A DNA stretch of 64,000 nucleotides from VYFG01 sp965204165 (GTDB lineage: Bacteria; Pseudomonadota; Gammaproteobacteria; Arenicellales; Poriferihabitantaceae). The notes beneath the pieces are model-generated. The model ran no database searches, was not told where the DNA came from, and saw nothing but the letters and a program-made list of their open reading frames with translations. Positions 1 to 8,221 of this stretch are shown piece after piece. Each line of letters begins with the position of its first letter. Positions within the stretch are counted from its first letter, which is position 1. Both the position numbers and the translations under genes were made by a program. The stretch spans positions 2,542,001 to 2,606,000 of the forward strand of contig OZ241969.1 of assembly GCA_965204165.1 (NCBI GenBank). The letters run 5' to 3'.

Positions 1-1028
1 TCCGTCAGTTCCACGTGGTAGAACAGGCGGTAGAAGCGCCGGGTCTCCTCCCGGAGGTCGAATCCGAGCCGCTCGGGGAAGAACAGTCCGGAGAGCCAGC
101 GAAGGCCGATGATCCGGTTGACAGACGGCGGCCGGTCGATCCAGCCGAACGGCGCGGTGGGACTCAGGTAGACGCGCCCCCTGCGCACCGCCTCGATCCC
201 GGACCATAGCGGTTGGTGCCAGACGCCAGCGAAGAAGTGCGGATCCCAGGTAATGATGGTGTCGGGATCGGCGACGATCACCTGCTCGATGGATGCCTGG
301 ACGATGCCGCGTCGGATCGAGGCGTCACCCGGGTCGGCAACGTTGCGCCCACCGGCGCGCTCGATGATCTCGGTATTGATGGAACCCTTGAGTCCGGTCT
401 CGAGCCCGGCGGGTCCGCGTGCCAGGTAGACGCGCGGGCGCTGTTCAGGCGGTATGTCGGCGAGCGCCCTGTCGATCCCGGAAAGCAGCCGTTCGACGTA
501 GCCGGCGAGTTCCTCGGCACGCTCCGGCACGCCGAGTATGCCGCCGAGCAGCCGCAGGGCCTGTGGAGTGTTCTCGAACCGTCCGTCTATCAGGAGGTAG
601 GGGATCCCGATCTGTTCCTGTACCCGGTCGGCAAGGGACACGTAGGTGTCCCGCACCGAGCCGAAGTCGACGATCAGGTCCGGCTTCGTGTTGAGGACAA
701 CCTCAAGGTTTGCGGAATCCCCGCGCCCTGTGAGACGGCCGGTTTCCGGGAGATCGCGGAAGGGCTCCGCGATGTAGGGCCGCTCAAAGTCGCGAAGCGC
801 CCGGGACCACCCGGTCAGTTTTTCGGGTGCCAGGACATAGACAAGGATCGATGCCGGGGGACCGGCCGCGTACACCCGCCCGATGTGCCCGGTAATCTCC
901 ACCTGGCGTCCGGCGGAGTCCTCGACCATCCTGGCCGGGGTATCGAAAGGCAACGCCATGCAGGCGAGCCCCAGGGCGAGGGGACCCAGGATGGAAAATA
1001 ACGGCGGGACTCTGTCCAGTGGTTTCAC
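1..1028 (-). CDS. ABC importer periplasmic substrate-binding protein, iron-siderophore/cobalamin type (3' end missing)
   Basis: Binding protein of the FecB/BtuF group (PF01497), which captures a chelated metal or corrinoid in the periplasm and hands it to an ABC permease. The reading frame is open from the GTG at 1028 to the window edge, about 342 codons. An in-frame TGA five codons upstream limits how far the start could move. Residues 8-27 form a hydrophobic export signal with a Cys at about residue 24, so a lipoprotein is possible though the lipobox is poor. The family pattern follows: VEDSAGRQVEITG near residue 35, LRLLGGILGVPERAEEL in the middle, and an AGGRNVAD block before the C-lobe with GLRWLSGLFFP. 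The rest of its transport operon would lie off the left edge. The substrate is inferred only; the possible riboswitch upstream would favour cobalamin. Confidence 0.85.
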   Translation of the reverse strand, partial: MKPLDRVPPLFSILGPLALGLACMALPFDTPARMVEDSAGRQVEITGHIGRVYAAGPPASILVYVLAPEKLTGWSRALRDFERPYIAEPFRDLPETGRLTGRGDSANLEVVLNTKPDLIVDFGSVRDTYVSLADRVQEQIGIPYLLIDGRFENTPQALRLLGGILGVPERAEELAGYVERLLSGIDRALADIPPEQRPRVYLARGPAGLETGLKGSINTEIIERAGGRNVADPGDASIRRGIVQASIEQVIVADPDTIITWDPHFFAGVWHQPLWSGIEAVRRGRVYLSPTAPFGWIDRPPSVNRIIGLRWLSGLFFPERLGFDLREETRRFYRLFYHVELT

Positions 1029-1102
1029 GAAAAATCCGGTTCAGGGCGTGCTGGAACGGGGGAACTGGCACGGGTTGCCGGGCCAGGTGATGCCACATTG
1101 TA

Positions 1103-1225
1103 CTCGACACCGTCTCGGTGCGGGACCGACTTCCGGCCGGGGTTCGCCTGGCCGTAGGAACGGGGGAAACAGCCGGGAATCTGCCTTTGCCTCACCAACG
1201 TGGAGTGCACCTCCTATCCCGGGAT
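1103..1225 (-). promoter_or_regulatory. Possible cobalamin-type riboswitch in the leader of the binding-protein gene
   Basis: Reading the minus strand toward the gene, the leader holds blocks in the order of the cobalamin aptamer core. First is a CCGGCTG...CCCCCG block (about 1152-1180), next CGGAAGTCGG (1126-1135), resembling the GGGAAGGCGG element, then CACCGAGACGGTGTCG (1103-1118), resembling the B12-box core GGAGACC. The match is degenerate: the GCAACNGTAA and CCACTG elements are not convincingly present. A cobalamin-linked binding protein downstream fits, but this is a suggestion, not an identification. Confidence 0.3.
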
Positions 1226-1538
1226 GGAGCCCTCATTCGCTGTTGCGTGGATCAACCGGGCGTGGCCGTCCGCCGGATGGTAACGGGATTCCTGGAGCGA
1301 ACGGACCGACAAGGTCGGCCCCACGAACCATCGATCGCCTGCAGATAACGTTCACCCCGGGCCAATGCCTTTCGAGGGAATTTTCCTCTTCCTCTTGATT
1401 TGGGGTTTACATTGCACTATCCTGCCCGAATCCGCCCCATGGCAGTACGCCCCGCTCCCATCCTGAACACAGGATTGGCGATCATGAGCGAGGCCGATCC
1501 CATGGGGCTTTCTTGTTTTCGGGAACTGTGCCGGCGCC
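1226..1538. other. Intergenic region without recognised gene
   Basis: This stretch lies between the divergent leader of the binding-protein gene and the NYN-domain gene. Short open frames here lack start signals and family resemblance. A low-GC patch at about 1380-1440 probably holds the promoter of the plus-strand gene at 1539, but no clear -35/-10 pair was found. Confidence 0.4.
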
Positions 1539-2531
1539 ATGACTTCCAGAACTGCGATTTTGATCGATGGTGGATTCTTCCTCAAGCGATTGCCGGTTGT
1601 CCGACCCGATGTGATCCATCACGATCCCGAAGCGGTGACCAAGGCAGTTCAGGATCTGGAAACCAGTCATCTGGACCAATTGAACAGGGTCTATCGTGTT
1701 CCGCATCGGAACCGGCTTCATTACCGGACATTCTTCTACGATGCCACGCCATACGAACAAAAAGCCCATAAGCCCGTCAGCAACGAGCCCCTCAATTTCG
1801 CTGCAACCAAACAGGCCCGTTTCCGCAGGGAACTGTTCCGCGCCCTCCACCGTATCCCTAATCTTGCGGTCAGGCTTGGAGAGGTAAAGAAAGACAGCAA
1901 CAATCCCTGGGTTCTCAAATCATGGGTCCGGGAAGACCTCCTCAAGGGGCGCCGCTCGCCCGAAGAACTGACTGATGATGACTTTTCCCCCGCATTTCGC
2001 CAGAAAGGGGTCGACATGCGGATAGGGCTTGACATCGCATCGATCACTCTCAAGAAGCAGGCCGACATCATCATACTGGTGTCGGGGGATGCGGACTTCG
2101 TTCCCGCAGCAAAGCTGGCCAGAAGGGAAGGAGTAAAGTTTATACTTGACCCTCTTTGGCATCACATTTCCGATGATCTGCAGGAACACGTAGACCACCT
2201 GAGAAGTGGATTCTCAAGGCCCGAAGACAAGGAAAATAAATCCGGAAAGTTACCCAATACTGGAGACAGGCCGATGAAACGCGAAAATTTCAGAGAGGCA
2301 ATGCTGAAGCAACTGGCTCGCGCGGAAGGACGGGGTGCCCCCTATGTCGAGGTCACTTCGGGGAAGCTTCACCGGCAGGTCGGCGGATATCCGGGCACCA
2401 ACCACCGAATGCCTGTCTGTTGCGAAGTCATGTATGCGGAGATGAGGGACGGCGACCGAGTGGTCAGCGCCCCTCCAAAGGGGAAGGGCGCCACGCTCAC
2501 GATCCGCTACCGGTTGCCGAGAAACTCCTGA
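1539..2531 (+). CDS. NYN-domain (PIN-like) ribonuclease-type protein with extra C-terminal module
   Basis: A 330-residue protein with two parts. Residues 1-230 have the NYN/LabA (DUF88-like) fold signature of Mg-dependent RNases: an N-terminal strand ending in an acidic residue (TAILIDGGFF), the central GVDMRIGLDIA block at about 158, and LVSGDADFVP at about 181, supplying the acidic metal ligands. After a polar linker (about 230-250), residues 265-330 form a compact module with GGYPGTNHRMPVCCEVM and GKGATLTIRYRLP. I recall this module as a small uncharacterised domain, with no assigned function. No signal peptide, so cytoplasmic. The gene is alone; the next gene starts 127 bp downstream. RNA cleavage is inferred from the family. 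Confidence 0.8.
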   Translation: MTSRTAILIDGGFFLKRLPVVRPDVIHHDPEAVTKAVQDLETSHLDQLNRVYRVPHRNRLHYRTFFYDATPYEQKAHKPVSNEPLNFAATKQARFRRELFRALHRIPNLAVRLGEVKKDSNNPWVLKSWVREDLLKGRRSPEELTDDDFSPAFRQKGVDMRIGLDIASITLKKQADIIILVSGDADFVPAAKLARREGVKFILDPLWHHISDDLQEHVDHLRSGFSRPEDKENKSGKLPNTGDRPMKRENFREAMLKQLARAEGRGAPYVEVTSGKLHRQVGGYPGTNHRMPVCCEVMYAEMRDGDRVVSAPPKGKGATLTIRYRLPRNS

Positions 2532-2658
2532 AGTATCCATCTCCTTCGGCCATCGGTTCGTATCATTGCGAAAATCTGCGTTCCTTGGGAATGTGTTGGG
2601 GCTTGACGGCCGCAAGAAATCCGCACTACCTTTCGGCGTCCCATGATATGAGAGCCCG

Positions 2659-3795
2659 ATGAACGACAAGACCGACGACACCCGCCCCTTCCGTTTCTTT
2701 GACAACCGGGAGAAGTACCTTCTGTTCGTCACCACATGCGGCGAGAAGTGGGCGATCGGCGAGCGCATTGGTGCGGACATCTGCAAGATTGAACCTGAAC
2801 CGCCCGCATTGCGGATGTTCGATGCGGGTACCGGTGACGGCACCGTGATGGCCAGTGTACTTCGCCAGCTTCACGGCCGCTTCCCCACCGTGCCGTTTCT
2901 CGTCGTCGGCAAGGAAATCAGCCTCGAGGACGTGAGACTCACCCTGGACAAGCTACCCGACCGGTTCTCCGAGCATCCCCAAACCGTCGTGGTGCTTACC
3001 AACATGCACTATCGCGAGGCGCCGTGGCTGTGCCCGACCGATACGGAGGCGCACCAGCGCGTCAAGTGGAGTGAGATCGTCCTCGAGGGCCATACCGCGC
3101 ATGAGTTCGATCGGCAGATTGCCGGTCTTCACCAGACCCTGGCCGATGGATGGAAGGTTCGCACGAGCCCGAAAACGGGCAACCCGGTCTACGTTGAGCC
3201 AACCGTCCTGGTGCTCTACCGCTCGGACCAGAGATTTGCGCTCGATTCGGTGATTCCCCGGTTCGGCGAGCCGCCGGGAGGCTATGACCTGGTAATCGCG
3301 GCACAACCGTACCGGGCGCGCCATCCCGCCGAGCTCAAGGTCCGGCATGTGCTCCAACCGCTCGCGGCAGCGCTGGCCAAGGGGGGGCGCATGGTCACGA
3401 TCCAGTCGACGGGGCAGGACCCGGGCATGGAGATCATCCGCAAGATCTGGCCCGGGGAGGAGCCGTTCCAGACGCCGGGACCGATGCTCATGCAGGAACT
3501 GCGTTCACGCCTCGAGGTGGAATACCCGGACCGCGAATACAGCATTGACAGCGAACTGAGCAACTTCTTCCGTTTCTCCCTGCACGTGATGCCGAACGAA
3601 GTCACCGAAAACATCGGCACCTCCACCCGACTGGCGGCGTGGAACGCCGCGGTGTACGTTGCCCAGATCGACGATGAGCGAATCACGGCCGCCATGTCCG
3701 ATGGCGCCTACCTGGAAGCGACCGCCGACGTCATCGAACGCCATGGCGGGCTTTGGTTCGTCGACGAGTCGTTCATGGTTGTGCGGCGCAAGTGA
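2659..3795 (+). CDS. SAM-dependent class I methyltransferase, substrate unknown
   Basis: A 378-residue protein. The SAM-binding motif I is clear as MFDAGTGDGTVMASVL (residues 53-68) at the end of the first beta strand. A later YDLVIAAQPYRARHP segment (about 214) corresponds to the motif IV region, followed by LAKGGRMVTIQSTGQD (about 249), typical of the strand leading to the last helices. No signal peptide or membrane segment. It is longer than minimal methyltransferases; the N-terminal 45 residues and the last 100 or so probably determine the substrate. It stands alone between the NYN gene and a secreted deiminase on the same strand with 127- and 66-bp gaps, so there is no operon evidence for its role. 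Confidence 0.75.
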   Translation: MNDKTDDTRPFRFFDNREKYLLFVTTCGEKWAIGERIGADICKIEPEPPALRMFDAGTGDGTVMASVLRQLHGRFPTVPFLVVGKEISLEDVRLTLDKLPDRFSEHPQTVVVLTNMHYREAPWLCPTDTEAHQRVKWSEIVLEGHTAHEFDRQIAGLHQTLADGWKVRTSPKTGNPVYVEPTVLVLYRSDQRFALDSVIPRFGEPPGGYDLVIAAQPYRARHPAELKVRHVLQPLAAALAKGGRMVTIQSTGQDPGMEIIRKIWPGEEPFQTPGPMLMQELRSRLEVEYPDREYSIDSELSNFFRFSLHVMPNEVTENIGTSTRLAAWNAAVYVAQIDDERITAAMSDGAYLEATADVIERHGGLWFVDESFMVVRRK

Positions 3796-3861
3796 TCCAG
3801 CCGATGCGGACAAGGCACAGAGACGTTACCGGGTCTCCGGGCATGATTCCGTGAGACGGCC

Positions 3862-4977
3862 TTGAAGAATCCGGCGGTCCTGACCCTTGCGATTTTCCTG
3901 TTGGCCGTGTCTGGCACCAATGCACTGAATGCGGCCGAGTCCGCCGGCGCTGTCCGGGTGCCGGCCGAATGGGAGCACCAGGAAGCCATATGGCTGCAAT
4001 GGCCGGAAGGATTTGAAAAGGAGCTCGAGCCTGTTTTCGGCAGGCTGGCCGAAATCATTCCCCGTTACCAGAAGCTCCATATCATCTACAACGCTGAGGA
4101 AACGAGAAACGCTGCCGTGGCAGCCATACGGCTTGCCGGGGGTGATCCGGAACATTCCCGGATCGTGTGGCATCAGATACCCAATGACAGTGCATGGATG
4201 CGTGACAACGGGCCGGTCTATGTCGAAAGGGATGGCAGGCTGCGCATCCAGAACTGGGAATTCAATGCCTGGGGCGGCGCTTTCGGGGACGACATCCCCT
4301 ATTCCAGGGACAATCGCATACCGGATCATGTGGGCGACTTCCTGAACATTCCGGTCGACCGGGTTGACATTGTCCACGAGCGGGGAAATCTCGAGTTCAA
4401 CGGCATCGAAACGGTGGTCCTGAACTGGAGCACGCTCGGAGACCCGGATCGCAACCCGGGATACACGAAGGAGCAGGCGGAACGCGATCTGAAACGCCAT
4501 TTCGGCGTGGAAAGGGTGGTATTCATAGAAGGGATACCTGAAGGCGACCTGACACGGGGCCATATCGACGGCATCGCCAGGTTCATCGATTCGTACACCA
4601 TGGTCATTCCAAAGTGCACGGAACATTCACGGTGCGAACCGAAATCGAGTGCCGATGCGCAGGTTTATGACAATGCTGCTAGTACCGTGGAGAAGGCAGG
4701 CATCAAGGTCATTCGCGATCCGATCGAGGGGGTCGCGCGCTACGGTGGACGGCAGTTCGATACGAACTATATGAACTGGGTCGTGGGAAACGGTTTTGTC
4801 ATCGCAGGGAGCTTCGACAATGAGAAAACCGACGAAGCCGCGCACCTTCGAATCCAGGGATATTTCCCCGGAAGGGATATCCATCTTGTCAGTATCATGT
4901 CGTCCTGGAATGCGGGAGGCGGCATCCATTGCCATACCAATGACCAACCATCCGGGCAATCCGCTCCTGATTCCTAG
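3862..4977 (+). CDS. Exported agmatine deiminase / peptidylarginine deiminase-family protein
   Basis: A 371-residue member of the PAD_porph family (PF04371), which hydrolyses guanidino groups; the best-known member, AguA, converts agmatine to N-carbamoylputrescine and ammonia. Family motifs are in order: WMRDNGPVYV (about residue 112), NLEFNGIETVVLN (about 176), GHIDGIARF (about 232), and the catalytic Cys loop GGGIHCHTNDQP near the C-terminus. The start is a TTG giving MKNPAVLTLAIFLLAVSG and a cleavage region near NALNAAES, so the protein is probably periplasmic, whereas classical AguA is cytosolic. Codons and neighbours are ordinary. A polyamine role would fit the PuuA/PuuB-like pair 4 kb away, but they are not linked in an operon. 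Confidence 0.85.
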   Translation: MKNPAVLTLAIFLLAVSGTNALNAAESAGAVRVPAEWEHQEAIWLQWPEGFEKELEPVFGRLAEIIPRYQKLHIIYNAEETRNAAVAAIRLAGGDPEHSRIVWHQIPNDSAWMRDNGPVYVERDGRLRIQNWEFNAWGGAFGDDIPYSRDNRIPDHVGDFLNIPVDRVDIVHERGNLEFNGIETVVLNWSTLGDPDRNPGYTKEQAERDLKRHFGVERVVFIEGIPEGDLTRGHIDGIARFIDSYTMVIPKCTEHSRCEPKSSADAQVYDNAASTVEKAGIKVIRDPIEGVARYGGRQFDTNYMNWVVGNGFVIAGSFDNEKTDEAAHLRIQGYFPGRDIHLVSIMSSWNAGGGIHCHTNDQPSGQSAPDS

Positions 4978-5080
4978 GGGCAACCATCGGACTGATAACG
5001 ATGTGATCGAACCACTTCCGGCCCGGATCGAACGCATTCGGGTATCGCAGTGAAGCCGGGTCCGGCATCACTCGGCGGAG

Positions 5081-6460
5081 TCACAGCTGTGCCGCAAATC
5101 GGACCTCCTGCCGTCGAAAACGCCTGATCAGGAGCCACGCGGAGCCTGCCATGGCGACCGCCATGCCGGCCCAGATGCCCGGGCCCCCAAGATTCAGGAA
5201 GAATCCGAGAACTAACGCCGCGGGAATCCCGAGGCCCCAACTCATGGATATGGCAATCACCATGGGCATGGCCGTGTCCTTGAGGCCCTGCAGCGCGCCG
5301 CGCACCGTGATCTGCACGGCGTCGGCAATCATGAAGAACGCCGCCACGCCCAGCAGGAGTACCGCCAGGTCGAGCGCCTCGATATTGGCCGGTATGCCCG
5401 GATCCAGGATCAGGCCCGCCACCCACCGGCCGCCATACCAGAAGACGGCGGCCGGCAGGAGCATGGTGATTCCGGCCAGTGCCGTTGCGGTCCAGCCGGC
5501 ACGCGTGACGCCGGCCGCGTCGCGCGCCCCGGCCGAGCGTCCGACCCGCACTGCGCCCGCCTGGGCCAGCCCGACCGGGATCATGAAAACGAGGGCGTAG
5601 CACTGCGCGGTCACCGCATGGGCTGCCAGTGCTTCGACTCCGAGCAGACCCATCATCAGGGTCGTCACGAAGAAAAGGCCCATCTCGGCAAGCTCGGTGA
5701 CCGCGATCGGACTGCCGATCCTGACCACTTCGGCCATCCTGGACCACTGGATCTTCCAAAGGCGGTCGAGAAGGCGGTAGCGGCGGAACTGCCGGTCGTT
5801 CAGGACGAAGCAAAGGAGCACGAGGAACATGAACCAGTTGACCACGAGGCTCGCCACGCCGGCGCCCTCAAGCCCCATGTTGGGTGCGCCGAAATTGCCG
5901 AACATCAACGTGTAGTCAAGCAGCGCGTTCAGCGCGATGCCGACAATCGACACGACGTATACCGCCCTTGGTCGGGTATGGGCGGCCAGAAACTCCGTGA
6001 GTACAGCAAACAGCAGCGACGGGAAAAGTCCCCAGAGCAGATAACGGAGATAGGACTGGCCGTAGTAGGCGATGTACGGTTCCTGGCCGAGGAGCACGAG
6101 GATCGGGCCGGACCACCAGGCGGCGATGGAGATCGGGATCGTCAGCAACAGTGCAAGCCATGCGGTATTGCGCACCACGGGCCGGATATGCCGGGACCTG
6201 CGGGCGCCCAGGTGCTGGGCCATGATCGGCGTTGCGCCAGTCAGCACGCCCATCGCAAATGCGCCGAGTACCCAGTAGAAGTCCCGCGCCAGCGAGCCCG
6301 CGGCGAGGGCCTCGGTTCCGATCCATCCCATCATGACGACATCGGTCAGCATGATGGCCATGTACGACAGGTGGGTCAGGGCCAGGGGAGCCGCGAGCGT
6401 GGCGACTGCCCGGGCTTCACGCAGCCAGGCTTGGAGGGAGGACGACGTCTGCAAGCTCAT
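5081..6460 (-). CDS. MATE-family multidrug/cation antiporter (NorM-like)
   Basis: A 459-residue inner-membrane transporter with about twelve hydrophobic segments arranged as two repeated MatE domains (roughly residues 18-180 and 240-400). Typical family signatures are THLSYMAIMLTDVVMMGWIG near the N-terminus, AMGVLTGATPIMAQHLGA in the first loop and PVGLAQAGAVRVGRSAGA in the second half. MATE proteins export organic cations, drugs or dyes in exchange for Na+ or H+. Length is normal for NorM. It converges with the deiminase gene (103-bp gap) and is divergent from the metallo-hydrolase gene. The substrate cannot be told from the sequence. Confidence 0.93.
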   Translation of the reverse strand: MSLQTSSSLQAWLREARAVATLAAPLALTHLSYMAIMLTDVVMMGWIGTEALAAGSLARDFYWVLGAFAMGVLTGATPIMAQHLGARRSRHIRPVVRNTAWLALLLTIPISIAAWWSGPILVLLGQEPYIAYYGQSYLRYLLWGLFPSLLFAVLTEFLAAHTRPRAVYVVSIVGIALNALLDYTLMFGNFGAPNMGLEGAGVASLVVNWFMFLVLLCFVLNDRQFRRYRLLDRLWKIQWSRMAEVVRIGSPIAVTELAEMGLFFVTTLMMGLLGVEALAAHAVTAQCYALVFMIPVGLAQAGAVRVGRSAGARDAAGVTRAGWTATALAGITMLLPAAVFWYGGRWVAGLILDPGIPANIEALDLAVLLLGVAAFFMIADAVQITVRGALQGLKDTAMPMVIAISMSWGLGIPAALVLGFFLNLGGPGIWAGMAVAMAGSAWLLIRRFRRQEVRFAAQL

Positions 6461-6798
6461 GGATCAGAGGCTGCGTGAATTCCGGGGAACGGTCGGATCT
6501 TTCACGACACGGGGCATGTTATGGGGGCTCAAGGTTTCCGGACGCGTCAGGATATCCAAGTCGGGGGATTCAGCCCGGCCGGCGTACTTGGTTATGATCC
6601 GGCGGCAGAACCTGTTGCATTATGTAGCGCCGAAAAAGTCTGATTGCCGGGGCAGGGCACCGGGCAAACAAGCTGCTGATGGATTTCATATCAAATGGTT
6701 GGCTGCCCTTGAGAAGATCACCTGATCCGATCGGTCCACAGACTGACCTGCTGCCGGTCCCTTGCCGATTCAAGGGAGCAAGACAAGGAACATACCCC
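6461..6798. other. Divergent promoter region between the MATE and metallo-hydrolase genes
   Basis: A 338-bp non-coding stretch. TATGAT at about 6590 and other AT-rich hexamers could serve as -10 elements, but no well-spaced -35/-10 pair stands out. An in-frame ATG at 6679 could extend the downstream protein by 40 residues, but the extension has no homologous features and lies in front of a proper signal peptide. Confidence 0.4.
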
Positions 6799-7722
6799 AT
6801 GGCCAGATTGATCCGTTATTTTGTTTATTGCATTGTTGGCATGTCCAGTATTGCCCAGGCTGCGCCGGTTCTCAAGACGGAACAGGTTGCCGAAGATGTC
6901 TTCGCATTGGTTGGCCCGACAACCAACCGTGACCCGCAAAACCTGGGAAACAATGCCAACTTCGGGGTTGTCGTCACCAGTGAGGGCGTCGTGCTCATCG
7001 ATCCTGGCGCCACCCGTAAGGGCGCGCAGATGATCCACGAAGCCGTCCGTGCGATCACCGACGAACCCATCAGGGTGGTCATCAATACCGGTGGCCAGGA
7101 CCATCGTTGGCTCGGCAACGGTTACTTCAAGGAATTGGGCGCACACATCGTAGCGAATGAAAATGCGGTCGATGACCAGAAGACCCGCGTGCAGGACCAA
7201 TTGATCAGTCTGACCGACCTTGTCGGCAGCGACGGACTGGCCGGCACCGAGCCCGTGTACGCCGACGAGACCTTTGCTGACCGGAAGGACATGACGATCG
7301 GAGGCACAAGTATCGAGATCCATCACGCAGGCCATGCGCACACCCCCGGCGACAGCTTTGTATGGCTGCCCGATCACCGGATCATGTTCACCGGGGACAT
7401 CGTCTACACGGACCGCATGCTGGGCATCGGTCCGCAGTCCGCCCACCTCAGCTGGATCGCCGCGTTCGAGGCGATGGCGGCCAGGAAGCCGGAGGTCGTG
7501 GTCGGCGGGCATGGGATGCCCGCGGATCTTGCCAGGGCAACAGCCGACAGCTATGACTACCTGGTCTTCCTGCGGCAAGCCGTCCAGACGTTCATGGACA
7601 ACGGGCACGGCATGGAGGAGATCGGCACGATTGACCAGTCGCACTTCAGCTACCTGGAAAATTACGATTCATTGAAGGGGCGCAACGCACAGCGCGTGTT
7701 TGAAGAACTGGAGTGGGAGTAG
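6799..7722 (+). CDS. Secreted metallo-beta-lactamase-fold hydrolase with altered metal-binding motif
   Basis: A 307-residue periplasmic protein. The ATG at 6799 is chosen because AAGGAA lies 9 bases upstream and because it yields a signal peptide, MARLIRYFVYCIVGMSSIAQA. MBL-fold landmarks are NFGVVVTSEGVVLIDPG (strand leading to the first Asp), HHAGHAHTPGDSFVWLP, the FTGDIVYTDRM strand and a VVGGHG end motif. The usual HxHxDH zinc motif is replaced by NTGGQDHRWLGNGYF, so the first two His ligands are Gly and only Asp-His remain. Such variants resemble the SoxH/quinoprotein-relay hydrolases in layout. The substrate is unknown, and metal content may differ from classical enzymes. Confidence 0.85.
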   Translation: MARLIRYFVYCIVGMSSIAQAAPVLKTEQVAEDVFALVGPTTNRDPQNLGNNANFGVVVTSEGVVLIDPGATRKGAQMIHEAVRAITDEPIRVVINTGGQDHRWLGNGYFKELGAHIVANENAVDDQKTRVQDQLISLTDLVGSDGLAGTEPVYADETFADRKDMTIGGTSIEIHHAGHAHTPGDSFVWLPDHRIMFTGDIVYTDRMLGIGPQSAHLSWIAAFEAMAARKPEVVVGGHGMPADLARATADSYDYLVFLRQAVQTFMDNGHGMEEIGTIDQSHFSYLENYDSLKGRNAQRVFEELEWE

Positions 7723-7867
7723 AACCACTTCCTTCATCCGCAGGAATTTTCCGGTTCCGGGTGCAGGAACCCTGGCCAACGAATCTGTCAAGGCCTCGTG
7801 TTTACCGTCGGAGACGGCATCGGCGCGCACATCATTCCGGGAATGCCGGTTTGTGTATTATTTCAGC

Positions 7868-8071
7868 ATGAAATTGACGATTGATATTCCGGATGCCGAG
7901 CTGGAGGATGTCATCCGTTTCTCCAGGGCGAAAACCAAACAGGAAGCGGTGGTCACTGCCGTTGCGGATTACAATCGCCGCAAACGGATGGCTGAACTCA
8001 CCCGGCATGCCGGCACCTGTTCCGATCTGATCACGGCCGAGGTACTCCAGGCAAAGCGCCGCAGGAACTGA
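7868..8071 (+). CDS. VapB/DUF2191-like antitoxin, orphan
   Basis: A 67-residue protein beginning MKLTIDIPDAELEDVIRF, a ribbon-helix-helix strand followed by TKQEAVVTAVADYNRRKRM helices and a charged C-terminal tail (AEVLQAKRRRN). This matches antitoxins that pair with PIN-domain VapC toxins. The toxin gene, which normally starts within a few bases of the antitoxin stop, is absent. The next 150 bases contain only a 24-codon frame with no PIN motif, and the following gene is on the opposite strand. The antitoxin is therefore an orphan here. It may still bind DNA or neutralise a toxin made elsewhere. Confidence 0.7.
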   Translation: MKLTIDIPDAELEDVIRFSRAKTKQEAVVTAVADYNRRKRMAELTRHAGTCSDLITAEVLQAKRRRN

Positions 8072-8221
8072 AGCCGCAAACTCGGAGTTCGACATGGTTG
8101 CAGCCATCTACGGAAGGACGGAATGGCTGGATTGTGGAGCATCGACGTTCCAGGAATCAGAGGGGTAGTGATTCACGCTTCAGTGGCCATACCGGCCAAG
8201 GATGCCGGCAGTGTCCCGGAA

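Noticed and set aside
213..1001. 262-codon plus-strand frame at the left edge
   Set aside because: It is antisense to the ABC binding-protein gene, which has a signal peptide and family motifs on the minus strand.
8094..8168. Possible toxin partner directly after the orphan VapB gene
   Set aside because: The only frame is 24 codons with no PIN acidic motif, so it is not a toxin remnant that can be supported.
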